Of a DNA stretch of 64,000 nucleotides, positions 1 to 12,117 are shown one piece after another. Under the pieces are notes generated by a model, which did no database searches, was not told where the DNA came from, and saw only the letters and a program-made list of their open reading frames with translations. This DNA comes from Microcebus murinus (lineage: Eukaryota > Chordata > Mammalia > Primates > Cheirogaleidae). Positions within the stretch are counted from its first letter, which is position 1, and the number at the start of each line of letters is the position of its first letter. Location of the stretch: positions 75,347,900 to 75,411,899 of the forward strand of contig NC_134116.1 in NCBI RefSeq assembly GCF_040939455.1. The letters run 5' to 3'. A program made the translations under genes and the position numbers.

Positions 1-1009
1 GCCACCCTGGAACCCCCTTCTTCGGTACTCTGTAGTTTTCCTTCACAGAGCTTAGCAAAATCAAAATTATGCAGTGATGTGTGTGATCATGTATTTAATA
101 CCTGGCCCCCTACTAGATCCTGCCTGCCTTGTCCTCTGTGTCCAGAACCAGCTCTGCCACAGAGCAGACTCTCACTCAACACTTCCTGAGCAAATGGCAG
201 GGGGCGGTGGTCAGAGAGACTGGAGGAGAAACAGGAATGAGACACGTCCGGGAAGCAAAAGGGGTAAGCGCGTTGAGAAGAGTGTGGTCAGTAATGTCAA
301 AGCTACCCGGAGAATTCGCACAATTAAACACCAAAGAGGCCTACTTCTAAGAAAGCTGATGGGAAGCTAAGGCAGTAAGTCAACTACATGAATCAAATCC
401 CTTCCATCAAATCCCTACAAAATGAAGGCCAAATGACTTAGCCGGCACCCAGGCCCTTCCCAAGCCGAAATGTATTTCCAACCTTGACCCCTGCTGAAAC
501 CCCCACTTAACCCCAATTCAAACCCTCCTGTTGGCCAACACGAGGAATTCCCCATTGCTGAACATTCTAACTCTGTGCCTTGCATCATTCCAGATGGCCA
601 GCTTTCCAGCGCTCTAACCTGCCAAACCCTGCAAACACTTCAAACCCAGGAAAAGTGCCAGCTCCTCACCCACCTGATCCTAAACTGCTGCAGCCCACGG
701 CGATCATTCCTCATCTGAAGCCCTGCAGAGCTTTGGTCTCTATCACTCACAAACGTCATGCACTTTGTAAGTTTGTGTGCACTTTATCTCCCCTAATTTA
801 TCTCCCCTAGTTCCTGGAGAGCAAGTTCCTGGAAAGCACCTTATACTTACTCCTGTCTGCTTGCAAGTGCTATCGTGATGACTAGCACGCAGGCAACACT
901 CGTCTCGCCCTGGGACTCTCACACTCGATGCAAAACCCAGCCCCTGACCTGCCCTCCCACGCTCTTCCCCATCTCTGCCGACGGCACCCACTCTGTCTCT
1001 TTCCCTGCT
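1..1009. other. Sequence without recognisable gene
   Basis: Moderately C-rich unique-looking sequence. Open frames on both strands are short and have no recognisable motif. I see no element boundary until the L2-like sequence starts near 1010. Confidence 0.4.
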
Positions 1010-1775
1010 TAGACCAAAGAACTTGCATCCTTCTCCATGCCTCTCTGTCTCTCATACCTGAGTCCCGTGGGCTCAACCTAAAAACTACCATCAGAATCCG
1101 ACCACTTGGCATCGCCTCCCCTGACCCGGACCCTAACCCAGACCTCCATGCTCTCCTGCCCGCACTGCTGCAGGCCCTTATAGCCTGTCTCCCCGCTTTC
1201 CCCTGCACCCCTTCCATCACTGCTCAGCAAAGTCTTCCAGGGATGCTTTCCAAATTAAGTCACATGACAACACTCCTCTGTTCAAAACCCTTCGACTACC
1301 TCCATCTCACACAGTGAAAGCAAAAGTCCTGACAGTGGCCTACAAGGCCCTTCATGATGTGGCCCTGCATTCTTCTGACCTCATTCCTGACCACCCCTCG
1401 TCCCCACCAGCAACTCTGTCCCAGATGTGTGTTCATACCACACCAGGCACAATCCCATCTCAGGGCGTGGAGACTTGCCCTCTCTCTGGAATGCCCTTCC
1501 CCAAGAGACCTGCGAGCCTCACTTCCTCATGGCCTTCAGGGGACCCACCCTGTGACGCTCTCCCCGATGACCTTATTTAGAATATCGACCCATTCCAACA
1601 CATCCTACTAGTCTTCCTCTCTAAAGGTTTTCCCATAGTCCTTAACACTGTCTTACATACATGTTACTTGTTTTCCTTGACTTGGGTCTGTTTTGTCCAT
1701 TGCTACATCCCCCGTCCCTAAAACACTATCTGGAACCAATTAAGGAATCAATAAATATTTATTGAATGTATATTC
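1010..1775 (+). mobile_element. L2 LINE, 3' portion, sense
   Basis: This is a decayed L2 retrotransposon fragment in forward orientation. Its 3' end shows the family hallmarks: a stretch like 'gtctgttttgtccattgcta' followed by 'aatcaataaatatttattga'. Upstream, the phrases 'ctacaaggcccttcatgatg' and 'tggaatgcccttcccc' match the end of the L2 open reading frame and its 3' UTR. The frame is broken, so this is a fossil and not a gene. The 5' limit is approximate. Confidence 0.75.
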
Positions 1776-1974
1776 AAATCAACAGCTATTTACTCTAAAA
1801 AATAGAGTGTTTAATATCATCTTTACAATACAGCCATATAAGCATATGTTATAAATACTTCTTGCTTATAAACCAGGGCCACCCATAGCCAAAGATCAAT
1901 AGAGGAGGTAAAACTGGTGTCCTCCTAAATTTGACCCCAGGACCTACTCATGGCTCCACACCTTGCTGCCTCTC

Positions 1975-2095
1975 CAAGTAGGTCTGGATCCTAGCTTGGG
2001 CATTCATCAGCTGTCTGACCTTAGGAAAGGCATTAAACGTCTCTAGGCTTCCATTTCCCCTTCTAAAGAATACTAATGCCCCTAATTAAGTCCCA
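1975..2095 (-). repeat. MIR SINE fragment
   Basis: The phrases 'agctgtctgaccttaggaaa' and 'cttccatttccccttctaaa' match the core of the mammalian-wide interspersed repeat read on its reverse strand. It is diverged and its ends are approximate. Confidence 0.6.
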
Positions 2096-2697
2096 TATAA
2101 AAGCATAACAGTAGCTGCAGCACAGCCTTCCAGAAATGTTGACACTCTATGTATGTCAGCTCCTTTTCCTTCCCTACACTGACAGAGGTAAACCCTACCC
2201 ACCCACTCCTTTTTGTTGACCTCCTGGCATCATTCACTTCCCAAGAACATTTTTAATCTAGTTGAACATACGTATATATTCTCGCTGAATTTTCTCACTA
2301 CTGTTTACCAGATAATGCATAAAACAAAATAGAATCACTGCAGAGCAAGATAAAAAGCAAACTGTGAGTGATGCTTTCCTAAAATACCCAAATCTGTTAC
2401 GATAAAGCCTACCTACCATACAAAAATTTATTGATTCATGTACTTAGAAAATATAATGACCTGAAGTCAAAATCATTGATGATATATTTCAGTATAGTCA
2501 TACAGAGTGGACCCTCACCTTAAAAAAAAAAGCAAAAGGTGCAAAAAATTTTGGTGAAAAGGTAGAAATTCTACTAGGCCTTGGAATTTTAATTCTTACA
2601 TATACAGGTGAAGATCTGACAAAATGGCAAACTCTCCCAATTATTGCAGTTAGTTTTGGCTATTTCCTGTAAACCAGGAAAATTTATGGCTTGTCTC

Positions 2698-2721
2698 AAA
2701 AAAAAAAAAAAAAAAAAAAAA
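2698..2721. repeat. Poly(A) tract
   Basis: A run of about 23 adenines follows 'ggcttgtctc'. It abuts the start of an antisense L1 3' region. No SINE body is evident upstream, so it may be a simple A-tract. Confidence 0.7.
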
Positions 2722-2734
2722 CCCACAACCTTTT

Positions 2735-3735
2735 ATTTTGAAATAATTATAGATTCACAGGAAGAACAAAAAATACAGGAGGTCCTAATATATATTTCAC
2801 CCTGTTTCCCCTAAAAAGAACACCCTGTTTAACTGCAGTAAAATATCAAACCAGAAAATTGTGTTGGTACAACCTACCGACTTTATTAAGATTCCACCAG
2901 TCTTAATGCGCTCATAACCTCATCTCCCTCTCTTTCTCTGTGTGTGTGTGTGTGTTTATGAAGATCTATGAAATTTCTTATTGCAGTAAAATACCCATAA
3001 AATTTACCTTTTTAACCATTTTCAAGAGTATAGTTCAGTGACATTAAGTATATTCACGTTATTGTGCATCCATCACCACCAACCACCCACAGAACTTTCA
3101 TTTTGCAAAACTAAAACTCTGTACCCATTCCCCCCTCCTACCTAGTAACCAACATTCTACTCTGTCTCTATGAATTTGCCTACCCTAGGCACCTCCTGTG
3201 AGTGGATTCATACAATGTTTGTCCTTTTGTGACCAGCTTATTTCACGTCGCACCATGTCCTCAAGGCTCATCCGTGTTGTAGTAGTGTGTGTCAGAATTC
3301 TGTTCCTTTTTAAGGATGAAGAATATTCCATCATATGTATATACAATCCTTTGTTTATCCAACCATCCATCAACAGACATTTGGATTGTTTCCACTTTTG
3401 GCTACTGTGAATAATGTTGCTATGAACATGCAGATACAAACGTCTGAGTCCCCTGCTCTCAAGTCTTTTGAGTATACACCCAGAAATGGAACTGTTGGTT
3501 CAAATAGTAGCTATTTTTAATTTTTTTAAGGAACCTCCATACTATTTTCCTTACCAGTTACATCACTTGACATTTCCACCAGCAATGCACAAAAATTCCA
3601 ATTTCTCCACATCCTCATCAACACTTGTTATCTTCCCAATTTATTTTTATAATTGCCAGCCTAATGAGCATGAAGTGGTATCTCAGTGTAATTTTGATCT
3701 GCGTTTCTCTAGTTAGTGATGATGAGCATCTCTTC
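2735..3735 (-). mobile_element. Old L1 (L1M-type) 3' region, antisense
   Basis: The plus strand reads as the reverse complement of an old mammalian L1. It starts with 3' UTR text ('ttcagtgacattaagtatat', 'gtgcatccatcaccaccaac'), then 'tattccatcatatgtatata', and ends with the reverse complement of the ORF2 C-terminal region near 3700. The frames are broken. A (TG)n run at 2939-2955 sits inside it. The exact subfamily cannot be set by eye. Confidence 0.8.
2939..2955. repeat. (TG)n microsatellite
   Basis: A short perfect TG run inside the antisense L1 3' region. Confidence 0.85.
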
Positions 3736-3744
3736 AATGCAATC

Positions 3745-5235
3745 TGACAACATGTACTATGGCGACAGTCAAGATACAGAACCGTTCAACCACCACGAGG
3801 CTCCCACTTCCTCCTGCCTCCGCTTTATAGACACACACACCCCTATTCCAAACCCCTGGCGACGGATAATCTGTTCTCCATCCCTGTAATTTTACATCAA
3901 AAATAATAGAATCATATAATGTTTAACCTTTTGATATCAGGGTTTTTTTTTTCCTTCAACATAATTCCCTGGAGATCTATCCAAGTTGTTGCATGTATCA
4001 ATAGCTCTTTCCTTTTTACTGCTGCACCGTGTTGCATGGTATGGATGTACCACAGTTGTTTAACCATGCCCTCATTAAAGGGCATCTGGGTAGTTGTCAC
4101 TTTTTTTTTTCTATTCTGAATAAAGCTGCAATTAACATTTTTGTTCAGGTTTATGTGTGGACATAAGTTTTCATTTCTCTGGGATAAATACCCAATAGAA
4201 CAATTGTTGGGTCATGTGGTGAGCACATGTTTAGCTTTAGAGGAAACTGCCAAAATGGATTCCAGAGTGGCCGTACTATTTTGCATTCCCACCAGAAATA
4301 TATCACTGAGCCAGGTTTTCTGAATTCTCAGGAGCATGCGGTATTAGCGCTATTTTTATTTTAGCCATTCTGACAGGTGTGTAGTGATATCTCACTGTGG
4401 ATTTAATGTGCATTTCCCGAATGGCTAATGATCTGAACATCTTTTCAGGTCCTATTTTCTATCCGTATATCCTCTTCAGTGAAATGTCTATAAAGTTTGC
4501 TCATTTTTTTGCCCATTTTCCAACTGGATTGTTTTACTACTGAGTTTTGAGAGTTCTTGATATATTCTAGATATTGCCCATGTTTTAGATATGTGAATTA
4601 CAAATGTTTTCTCCCAATCTATACCTTACATTTTCATCCTCTTAACAGGGTCTTTTTCAGAGTGAAAATTTTAAACTGTGGCTTGTCTTTTCATTTTTTG
4701 ATGGTGTCTTCTGAAAAGCAGTTTTTAATTTTGGTAAAATCTAATTAATTAATGTTTTCTTTTATGAGTCATGATTTTGATGTCATAGCTAAGAAATATT
4801 TACTGACCCAAGGTCACACACAGAATCAAATTTCTAGGAGTTTTAGAGTTTTAACTCTTACATTTAGGTCCATGATCGATTTTGAGAAAATTTTTGTATA
4901 TAGTAGGAGATAAGGGTCTAAGTTTACTGTTTTGCATGTAGATATCCAATTATTCCAGCAGCATATGTTGAAAAAATTATCTTTACTCCATTGTGATACT
5001 TTGGTACCTCTGTCAAAAATCAATTGACCATAAACATGTAGTTTTATTTCTGGATTTTTATTCTGCTTCATTGATTTTTATGTCTATTAAGGGCCACATT
5101 CAGTAGTATAAGTCCTCAAACTTTAACTTTTTTCAAAATTGTCTTGGCAATTCTAGGTCCTTTGTATTTCCATGAGTACTTCATATTTATGGACATAGTT
5201 TTATCAAAAATATTTACTCATAAAAATAAATATGT
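3745..5235 (-). mobile_element. Second old L1 fragment, antisense
   Basis: A separate old L1 copy begins again with 3' UTR text ('cagtcaagatacagaaccgt', 'tgatctgttctccatccct'-like). It then runs through reverse-complement ORF2 ('ctaagaaatatttactgacc', 'aggtccatgatcgattttga', 'aatcaattgaccataaacat'). It restarts at the 3' UTR, so it is a distinct insertion from the copy at 2735-3735. It is truncated at the 5S-like sequence at 5236. Confidence 0.75.
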
Positions 5236-5361
5236 GTCTGTGGCCCTACAACATTGAACACATTCAATCTCGTGTGATCCCAGGAACTAAGCCTGCTCAG
5301 GTCTGGTTAGTATTAATACTTAGATGGGAGACCAACTGGGAATACCAGGTGCTGTAGGCTT
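5236..5361 (+). pseudogene. 5S rRNA pseudogene, near full length
   Basis: The sequence aligns end to end with vertebrate 5S rRNA: start 'gtctgtggccctacaacatt', middle 'aatctcgtgtgatcccagga' and 'aactaagcctgctcaggtct', end 'tgggagaccaactgggaata' and 'ggtgctgtaggctt'. The C-box region is fairly well kept (atgggagacc), the A-box region is altered, and one small insertion lies near 'gttagtattaatactt'. It starts exactly where the antisense L1 fragment ends and is followed by an A-rich stretch, as expected for a retroposed copy. A functional 5S gene is unlikely given the many substitutions. Confidence 0.9.
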
Positions 5362-7057
5362 AAAAAAGAAACAAATGTACAACTATATTCTAGAGCTCCA
5401 CCTTTTATAAGATTTTTCTCAACAATAGACCGTACTGTACTGTTAACCATGGGTAAAACTGCCATCTTTCCATCAACTCTCTACCTATGCTTTTCTAGTG
5501 ACAGGAATGGCTAAAACTTCCTAAAAATAATCCCAACCCATAATGAAACAGAAAAAAATCTTCACAGAAAAAACAATACCTGGAATAAAATACTCAAAAT
5601 GTTATCTGTAGTTATTGTTGAGTAGTATGACCAGTGGTGACTAGTTTATCTTTTCCTTTTTACTTATTTTCCCAAATTTTCCAAAGAATGTATACGTTAC
5701 ATAATGACTTATTTTTCTTATTATAAAATACAGAGATCTTCAATGTTAAATTATCCTTTCTTCTAACCTTTGCTTTCTGATGGGTGAATACAGCATTACC
5801 ATCTAAGTTGTCAGCATGAACACACATTGGTGTGTTTACCGCAAGACCTGGACTTTGCTTTTTCTACTTCACGAAATCCAAGATAAAATGACAAATTGAA
5901 TTCATGTTTTATTTTATTCATTTACTGCTATGTTACATAAATATTCAGGAATCAACCTTGCTTGATTTATTCTGATCTTGATAAAATACATTTTATTTTT
6001 TCCTCGTTAGCCTCGAGTAACATGCAAATATGAAACAATAACCAGTAGACAAGAAGGAAATGAGATTTCAATTTCACCAACAGTAAATAATTTTTTCGTA
6101 TTTCTCAGAGGCAGTGAGTTGAGCACAATGAATACAGATTTCTTCCTTAAATCACACTATTAACCAAGATGTGTTCAACAGAACAATAAAACCACATGTT
6201 GGGAAAATAAAGTGTCAGCAAAAGTTGGCTATATGTGTAATGAAACAGTGAATGGAGTCTCTCAGTAGGTGAATCTCTGTCTCATCTCAATAAATCGGGT
6301 CCTTCCTAGCTTTATTTCTGTCTTGACTTCATGATCTATCACTATCATCACTACAAATGCTCTCAGCTTCCTGCTCCCTTGTCTTCCTACCCTAGACTGT
6401 CCACCTCCACTTTCTTTGTCCTCCTCTACCTGGGTTGCAGAGCTGACCCTGAAAACCATCCAACCACGCCATTTGCACTTGGATTCATCCCCAGTTTCAA
6501 GGTCAGTTGGACACTCAACACTAAAAAGAAATTCTTTCATCTCATTTTAGAGAGTTCTCTCTCCCATCAATTTGCAACCTCTGCTAGGTCATCAATGGGC
6601 TCTATTATTTGATGGAGATCATTGAAAACTCTCTCTCAAAGCACACAGAGCAAAATATGCTGTCTAGGAGAAATTCCCTATCTCAAATTTGCAGCAGTGG
6701 TGTTTCAAGAATGTTCTGAAACAAGGACAGCCCTCAGGTAAAGCTTTTAACATCAACATTTCATATTACTAGCACGTGATATAAGGGGCCAGGAGAGGTC
6801 TCCTGGCAACAAATGGAACACACATGCTAAGAAGTAAAATGGGACCCCCAGGCTCTGCCCTATCCTTGACACCATGACCCTACATTCAGGTTCTATAATG
6901 TGAACTTCCTAGTTGGAATTAACAGCACAAAAGAACATGAACATGGGGAGGGGGAGCAGGGAGAAGGTAGTAGTTAAAGCACTCCCCACTGGTTCCTTCC
7001 TGAATAATCTGAGGAACAGTCCATTCCTATCTGAGTTTTTCTATCCACCAGCAGGCA
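5362..7057. other. Non-coding stretch, no clear element
   Basis: AT-rich sequence with no recognisable gene or repeat boundary. The overlapping opposed frames near 6260-6610 carry no known motif and lack any splice context. Confidence 0.4.
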
Positions 7058-7362
7058 CTTTTAGAGATGGGATCTCACTCTGTCACTGAGGCTGGAGTGC
7101 AGTGGCCTGATCAGAGTTTAGTGCAGCCTCAAACTCCTGGGCTCAAGTAATCCTCCCACCTCAGCCTCATGAGTAGCTGTGACCACAGGTGCATGCCACC
7201 ATGTCCAGCTAATTCTTTTTTTTTTCTTTCTTTTTCTTTTTTTTTTAGAGACAGGGTCTTACAATGTTGCCCAGGCTGGTCTCCAACTCCTGGCCTCAAG
7301 TGATCCTCCCACTTCGGCCTCCCAAAGTGTTGGGGTAACAGGCATGAGCCACACCCAGCCCA
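7058..7362 (-). repeat. Old Alu (AluJ-like), antisense
   Basis: A complete dimeric Alu on the reverse strand. The plus strand shows 'agagatgggatctcactctg', 'gctggagtgcagtgg', a T-rich middle linker (7216-7247), then 'tgttgcccaggctggtctcc' and 'cctcccaaagtgttggggta'. It lacks the strepsirrhine linker, so it looks like an AluJ-age insertion that predates the lemur-specific copies. Confidence 0.93.
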
Positions 7363-8300
7363 AGAAAATACATTCTTTTTTAAGCCACAAAGCTTAATGT
7401 TTGAAAGTGTTCTAGGCCATTTGAATAAAGGACACCAAAAATTAAGTTTGATCTTCATATACATCAATTAAAGTTTTTCAGAGCTACAAAGCATGTACTC
7501 TAACCCACCAGCCATTACTCAAATGATCAACCTTGCATCGCCACTAGAGAAAACACCTAAGGCCAAGCTCTCTACTCGGCAGGTCAGCAACTTCATTTCC
7601 AAACACAAAGGAGCACATTTTTGTATGTGCTGAGACAGGGAAACTGTGCTGCCTGCAGGACAACAAGCCCCAGCGTGGAGAATCAGCCAAGCAGTATGGA
7701 TGCTGAATTCATCTTAAGGAAACCAACAATGGCACCAGCAAAAGAAGAATTTAATTACAGAATTGCAGTTTATGACATCAAGAAATAAAATATACATATC
7801 CATATTACTACGGAACAGCGGGAAAGCATCTGAGCATCTTCTTACGGATTCACGTACCAAAGCAACACCGTCACTGCATTAGTTCCAGGATTTATAGTAA
7901 TCTCACACTAAATTCACTTCTTTTAACTGAACAAGTGTTGACGAGTAATGTGAGATTTTATGGCTCCTACCATATGCCATCACTGTAATATGACATTCTC
8001 GGTTATACTTCCACTGTCTTACACGTTATAAATAATGGATCAGTTTTGCTTTCTTAGTTTTACTAAGGATGAGCCCTTAGGCTGGAATATGCTAGCAAAG
8101 TTATCTACACTCATATCTACCAAGTTGTTTTAATTACAAATTATTTTTAATAATTCCATTAATGGTGAAATAACAACAGGCTGTTTAAGTAAGTGTTTTA
8201 TAAATAGCATTTTAAAGAATGAAAATAGTAAGCAATCTATAAATGTTTATCTCCTAGGAAACAAAAGCAGCCACAGAATTTGATAAATTAAACCAGAAGA
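7363..8300. other. Non-coding stretch, no clear element
   Basis: AT-rich sequence with no convincing open frame, RNA gene or repeat terminus. Confidence 0.4.
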
Positions 8301-8304
8301 TAAA

Positions 8305-8400
8305 AAGGCAATTTAATTTAATAAATATTTACTGACAACCTACTGTGTGCCAGGGATTGTTCTAGGTATGGGGACCAACAAAGAGTTGGTAGGGGACATT
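8305..8400 (-). repeat. L2 LINE 3' end fragment, antisense
   Basis: 'aataaatatttactgacaac' followed by 'ctactgtgtgccagggattg' is the reverse complement of the L2 3' terminus. Short and diverged. Confidence 0.6.
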
Positions 8401-8439
8401 GTTTGGTCATTTTCCCAGCACCTGTTCCCTCCTTCCTAA

Positions 8440-8840
8440 TAAAACTCTGGTGTTCTACTCAGGTATTCACCTTTCCTCCGTGCATCCCCTCGGGACAAGG
8501 TGGCCCCATCCCTGGCTCTGTGGGTAGGTCTGACTGACCCAAGCGTAACCCCATTCGCATCAGCTGTGACAGGTTTGGGAGTGGGCCTGTGACCCAACCT
8601 AGGCCAAAGACCCATAGAGACTGCTTTCGTGGGGACTTCTGGAAAAGATCATTCTCAGTCTTCCAGAGCCTTCAAGAAACAACTGTCTTCCTCTAGACAG
8701 TGTGTTGAAAAGAGAGGTTTGGACCTGCCGCAGCCGTCTTTATGGGATGGCTTGAGGACGTGGAGGAGGGCAGAGCCAGGGTAGTCACATGGGAATGGAG
8801 CTGGAACCACTAGATGGCATCACACTGAACCCTACCCTAC
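8440..8840. repeat. Possible ancient interspersed repeat
   Basis: The order 'gcctgtgacccaacctaggc', 'gcagccgtctttatgggatg' and 'tggaaccactagatggcatc' recalls a mammalian interspersed repeat of the LTR or DNA type. I cannot name the family from sequence alone, and unique sequence is possible. Confidence 0.3.
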
Positions 8841-9723
8841 CTCTCAGAGTCCATATTGATGTGTACTAATAAATGGCAATATTTAACCAATCGGAACTGG
8901 ATATTCTATGTAAACATCCGAAAGCAACCACTGGAGGTCATACGTGGTCTCTTTGCTTCAGAATTTCTAATTTAGGGGGGAACACAGACACAGATCCAAT
9001 ATTCAATATCAGGATCCCCCAGTGCCCTGTCTCCACAGCTCACCAGGGTATCCCCTCATCTCCAGCTAGACTTCAATAAGGGACTTGTCCACTGACTAAC
9101 ACTCAAAAGACTACGAAGAAGAGGAAGAGAAGAAAAAAGGCAGAGACCAGGGCAAAAGAATAGAGGGGCTAAACCCATCCTCAGAGAGAGTCACGTTTCA
9201 GCTATTAGCTAAGCCATTTAAATAACAGCATTTCAGAATAACAGTGCACAGGCAGCTGCAGGAATTTGGTCCTTTCTGGCCTTCTGCTACCCATCCAAGT
9301 CTCATCAAGTTTCAAATTAGAAAATCATTTTAAACAGGTTTCATGTGACAAAACAAGTCATGAATAAAGCAAATTTTAGAACATTACAAATAGCAAATCT
9401 ACAAGATAATCACTTAAATAATTGTAAATCATTTTAATAAGAATAAGTCTTACTTACTGATATATCCTTAACATCAATAAACGGAAACCAATTCTTTTCT
9501 TTTAAAGTTGTAGTTTTATCTTCCTTGCTCACCCCACATTGTTGAAATGTTCATCAGTATTTGTAATACCAAGTGATCAATTACACAATTCAGCTGAGCA
9601 ATTTTATCCCTGGGAAGAAGCTAAATCCATATCAATCCAATATTATAGATTTGTGTATATGGGTTTTTTTCCCTTCCACAATAGCACAGACTAATCATTC
9701 TTTAAAACTACGGAACCTAACCT
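8841..9723. other. Non-coding stretch, no clear element
   Basis: AT-rich sequence with short frames only. No RNA gene, repeat terminus or splice context recognised. Confidence 0.4.
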
Positions 9724-10072
9724 GCAGTAGTGGTCCGTGGCCTGTCAGGAACCTGGTGGTACAGCAGGAGGTGAGTGCTGGGCAAGTGAGCAAAACTTCA
9801 TCTGTACTTACAGCCACTCCTCATAGATTACATCACCACCTGAGCTCCGCCTCCCACCAGACCAGTGGTGGCATTAAATTATGCATTATGGTGAGTTGCA
9901 TAATTATTTCATTATATATTACAATGTAATAATAATAAAAATAAAATGCACAATAAATGTAATGTGCTTGAATCATCCTGAAACCATCCACCCCCACCTC
10001 CAACCCTTGGTCTGTGGAAAAACTGTCTTCCATGAAACCGGTCCCTAGTGCCAAAAAGGTTGGGGACTGCTG
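9724..10072 (-). mobile_element. MER1-like hAT-Charlie nonautonomous DNA transposon
   Basis: The element reads 'gtggtccgtggcctgtcagg', 'gcaggaggtgagtgctgggc', then an AT-rich middle with 'tatattacaatgtaataata', and ends in 'aaaaaggttggggactgctg'. This is the MER1-type layout, in reverse relative to the usual consensus. A second copy in the same orientation lies at 47840-48208. The first terminal repeat is truncated or decayed. The family name is from memory. Confidence 0.75.
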
Positions 10073-10214
10073 CTTTAAAAAATAAACATTAACATGAATA
10101 CAGAACACTGAATACATAGGTTTACTATATCAGCAATGTAAGGGCATAGCGAGGATAATAAATCAAACAAAAAATGAATCTACTTCATCTAAGTTGGGAG
10201 TTTCTCTAACCAAG

Positions 10215-10345
10215 AACAAATAATATTTACTAGATTCATTTATTAATAATAGATTTTTACTGAAAATCTATTATATACCAAGTATTGTACTAATTAGTGG
10301 TGGACCTTGAACCTTGCCTTCATAAAACATTGTCTTAAAAGGGTG
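10215..10345 (-). repeat. Diverged L2 3' fragment, antisense
   Basis: 'ctgaaaatctattatatacc' and 'aagtattgtactaattagtg' resemble the reverse complement of the L2 3' end, heavily diverged. Confidence 0.4.
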
Positions 10346-10569
10346 ACGACAAAGTACCTCCATAAATACATGTGAATTACAACTGTGGTGAGAATATGAA
10401 CAAAAGACCAGTCTGGGAGGTCCTACTTTTCCCAAGATAATTGATATCACATTAAGGTCCCTTAGAGGAAATCCACTTCAAACAAAACTTTCATAATAAA
10501 TTGTGAAAGAGAAAGGATAATTTATATGCTAGCCAACCCACAAGATTGCCCACAACGATTCTTGATGTC

Positions 10570-10990
10570 TATTCCCCTTATCTATTTCCATCCCATGGTG
10601 AACCAGGGTTGGCCCTGTGTGACCAGTAGCAGGTAGAAGTGACAATATGTGACTTCTAGTGCTAGGTCATAAAAGGCATTGCAGCTTCGACTTTGGTCCC
10701 TTGGATTGCTTGCTCTGCTGGGAACTAGCAACCATCCCTTGAGGACAGTCAAGCAGCACCATGGAAAGACCTCCAGGGGGAGCAAATGAAGCCCCAGGCC
10801 AATAGCTGGTCACACCTGCAGATGACTGTTGCTTCAGTTAATACATGACTACAACTGGGTGTCTGAGAGACACCCAGAGACAGCCACCCAAGCAAGTCCT
10901 TCCTGAATTCCTAACTAACAGAAACCATGAGAGATAATAAATGATTTCCAAATTTTTAAGCCATTAAATTTTTGTGTGATTTAGTTAACA
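10570..10990 (+). repeat. Possible MaLR (MLT1-type) solo LTR
   Basis: The order of 'ggttggccctgtgtgaccag', 'gtgacttctagtgctaggtc', 'ataataaatgatttcc' and 'taagccattaaatttttgtg' is like old mammalian MLT-type LTRs, whose 3' part has an AATAAA-like signal and 'taagccactgagatttt'. There is no internal retroviral sequence. The termini are not clear. Confidence 0.45.
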
Positions 10991-11885
10991 TTAAATAATT
11001 TGCATGATTTATCTTGAAAATGGTAAAAATGAAAATAAGTTTATTTTATCTAATACTTAAGAATATTTTTAAAAATCATTCTTAAGACAAAAATATGAAT
11101 CAAGTATTGATTAAAGGGGTGGATAACATTTCCTCAAAAATATATAATACAAAACCTTTGTAATTTGAAATTTTACAGAACAATGAAAAGAGTAATTTTT
11201 GCAAAAAATAATTTTCTCAGAATCCTCTTTGTAATCCTTTCATTTCCAAATTATTGTCTATTGAAGGATCTTTGTCCATTTTATCTTCTTCAATTATGAA
11301 CTAGAATAACTCTGCCAGATCTTTATTAGTCATTCCCAGTGCATGGGTTCTAGTAGTGCAGCATCACTATTATCAAGTTCAAGAACCTCTGCATAGCTGG
11401 CAATATGTATAATTTTACTTTGTAACCAATTTTCACTGCATTGTTGTAAGCATCAAACTATCAGTTAGAGATTAATGGATTTAAGATACTGACAAGATGA
11501 ATTATAGTATTAAGGCAAAAAGTTCGAATGAGAACTAATTTTATATGTTGTCAGTTCACAAATATTTTCATGTTATGATAACTTCCCTGCCAAATGTTGT
11601 AGAACGCTCCAGTGATTAATATTTGGATATCCCTTTACAAGAAGACTTGACCTGTACCAAACCAGATAGGGTATCAGAGAAGGCTTCTGGGGAGCAGAAT
11701 TTGTGCTTCTATCTAAATGATGCAGGTAGATTAACTTAATAAAAAGAGATGAGGAAAATATCAGGCAGATAGGATGTACCTTAAACACTCTTGGGAGGGA
11801 GAAAATATTCCCTCATGACATATTCAAGAAACTCAAAGATGTGTCATTGAAATATTTTGTTCAATCCTACATCTTCATACTTACA
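10991..11885. other. AT-rich non-coding stretch
   Basis: No gene or named element could be recognised. Part of it (11200-11560) has mixed composition that might be a decayed DNA transposon, but no terminus or motif is clear. Confidence 0.35.
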
Positions 11886-11889
11886 TTAG

Positions 11890-12115
11890 GGTCTGCTGGA
11901 AACACATTTTTAAAGTTCTCATTTATCTGAAAATATCTTTATTTTGCCTTTATCTTTGAAGGATATTTTCACTGGCTATAGAATTTTAGTTTAGTAGTTA
12001 TTTTCCTTTAAAGACATTATTTCATTGTCTTCTGGCTTCCATTGTTTCTAGTAAGAAGTCAGCTGTCAGTTCTTCTTCCATTATATTATTTTATATTTGG
12101 TTTTAAATATTCTTT
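11890..12115 (-). mobile_element. Old L1 internal fragment, antisense, left of a nested insertion
   Basis: Phrases such as 'ggatattttcactggctata' and 'gtaagaagtcagctgtcagt' match the same old-L1 internal text seen antisense at 55100-55270. It is interrupted by the young L1 at 12118-12968 and appears to resume to the right. Confidence 0.6.
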
Positions 12116-12117
12116 TC

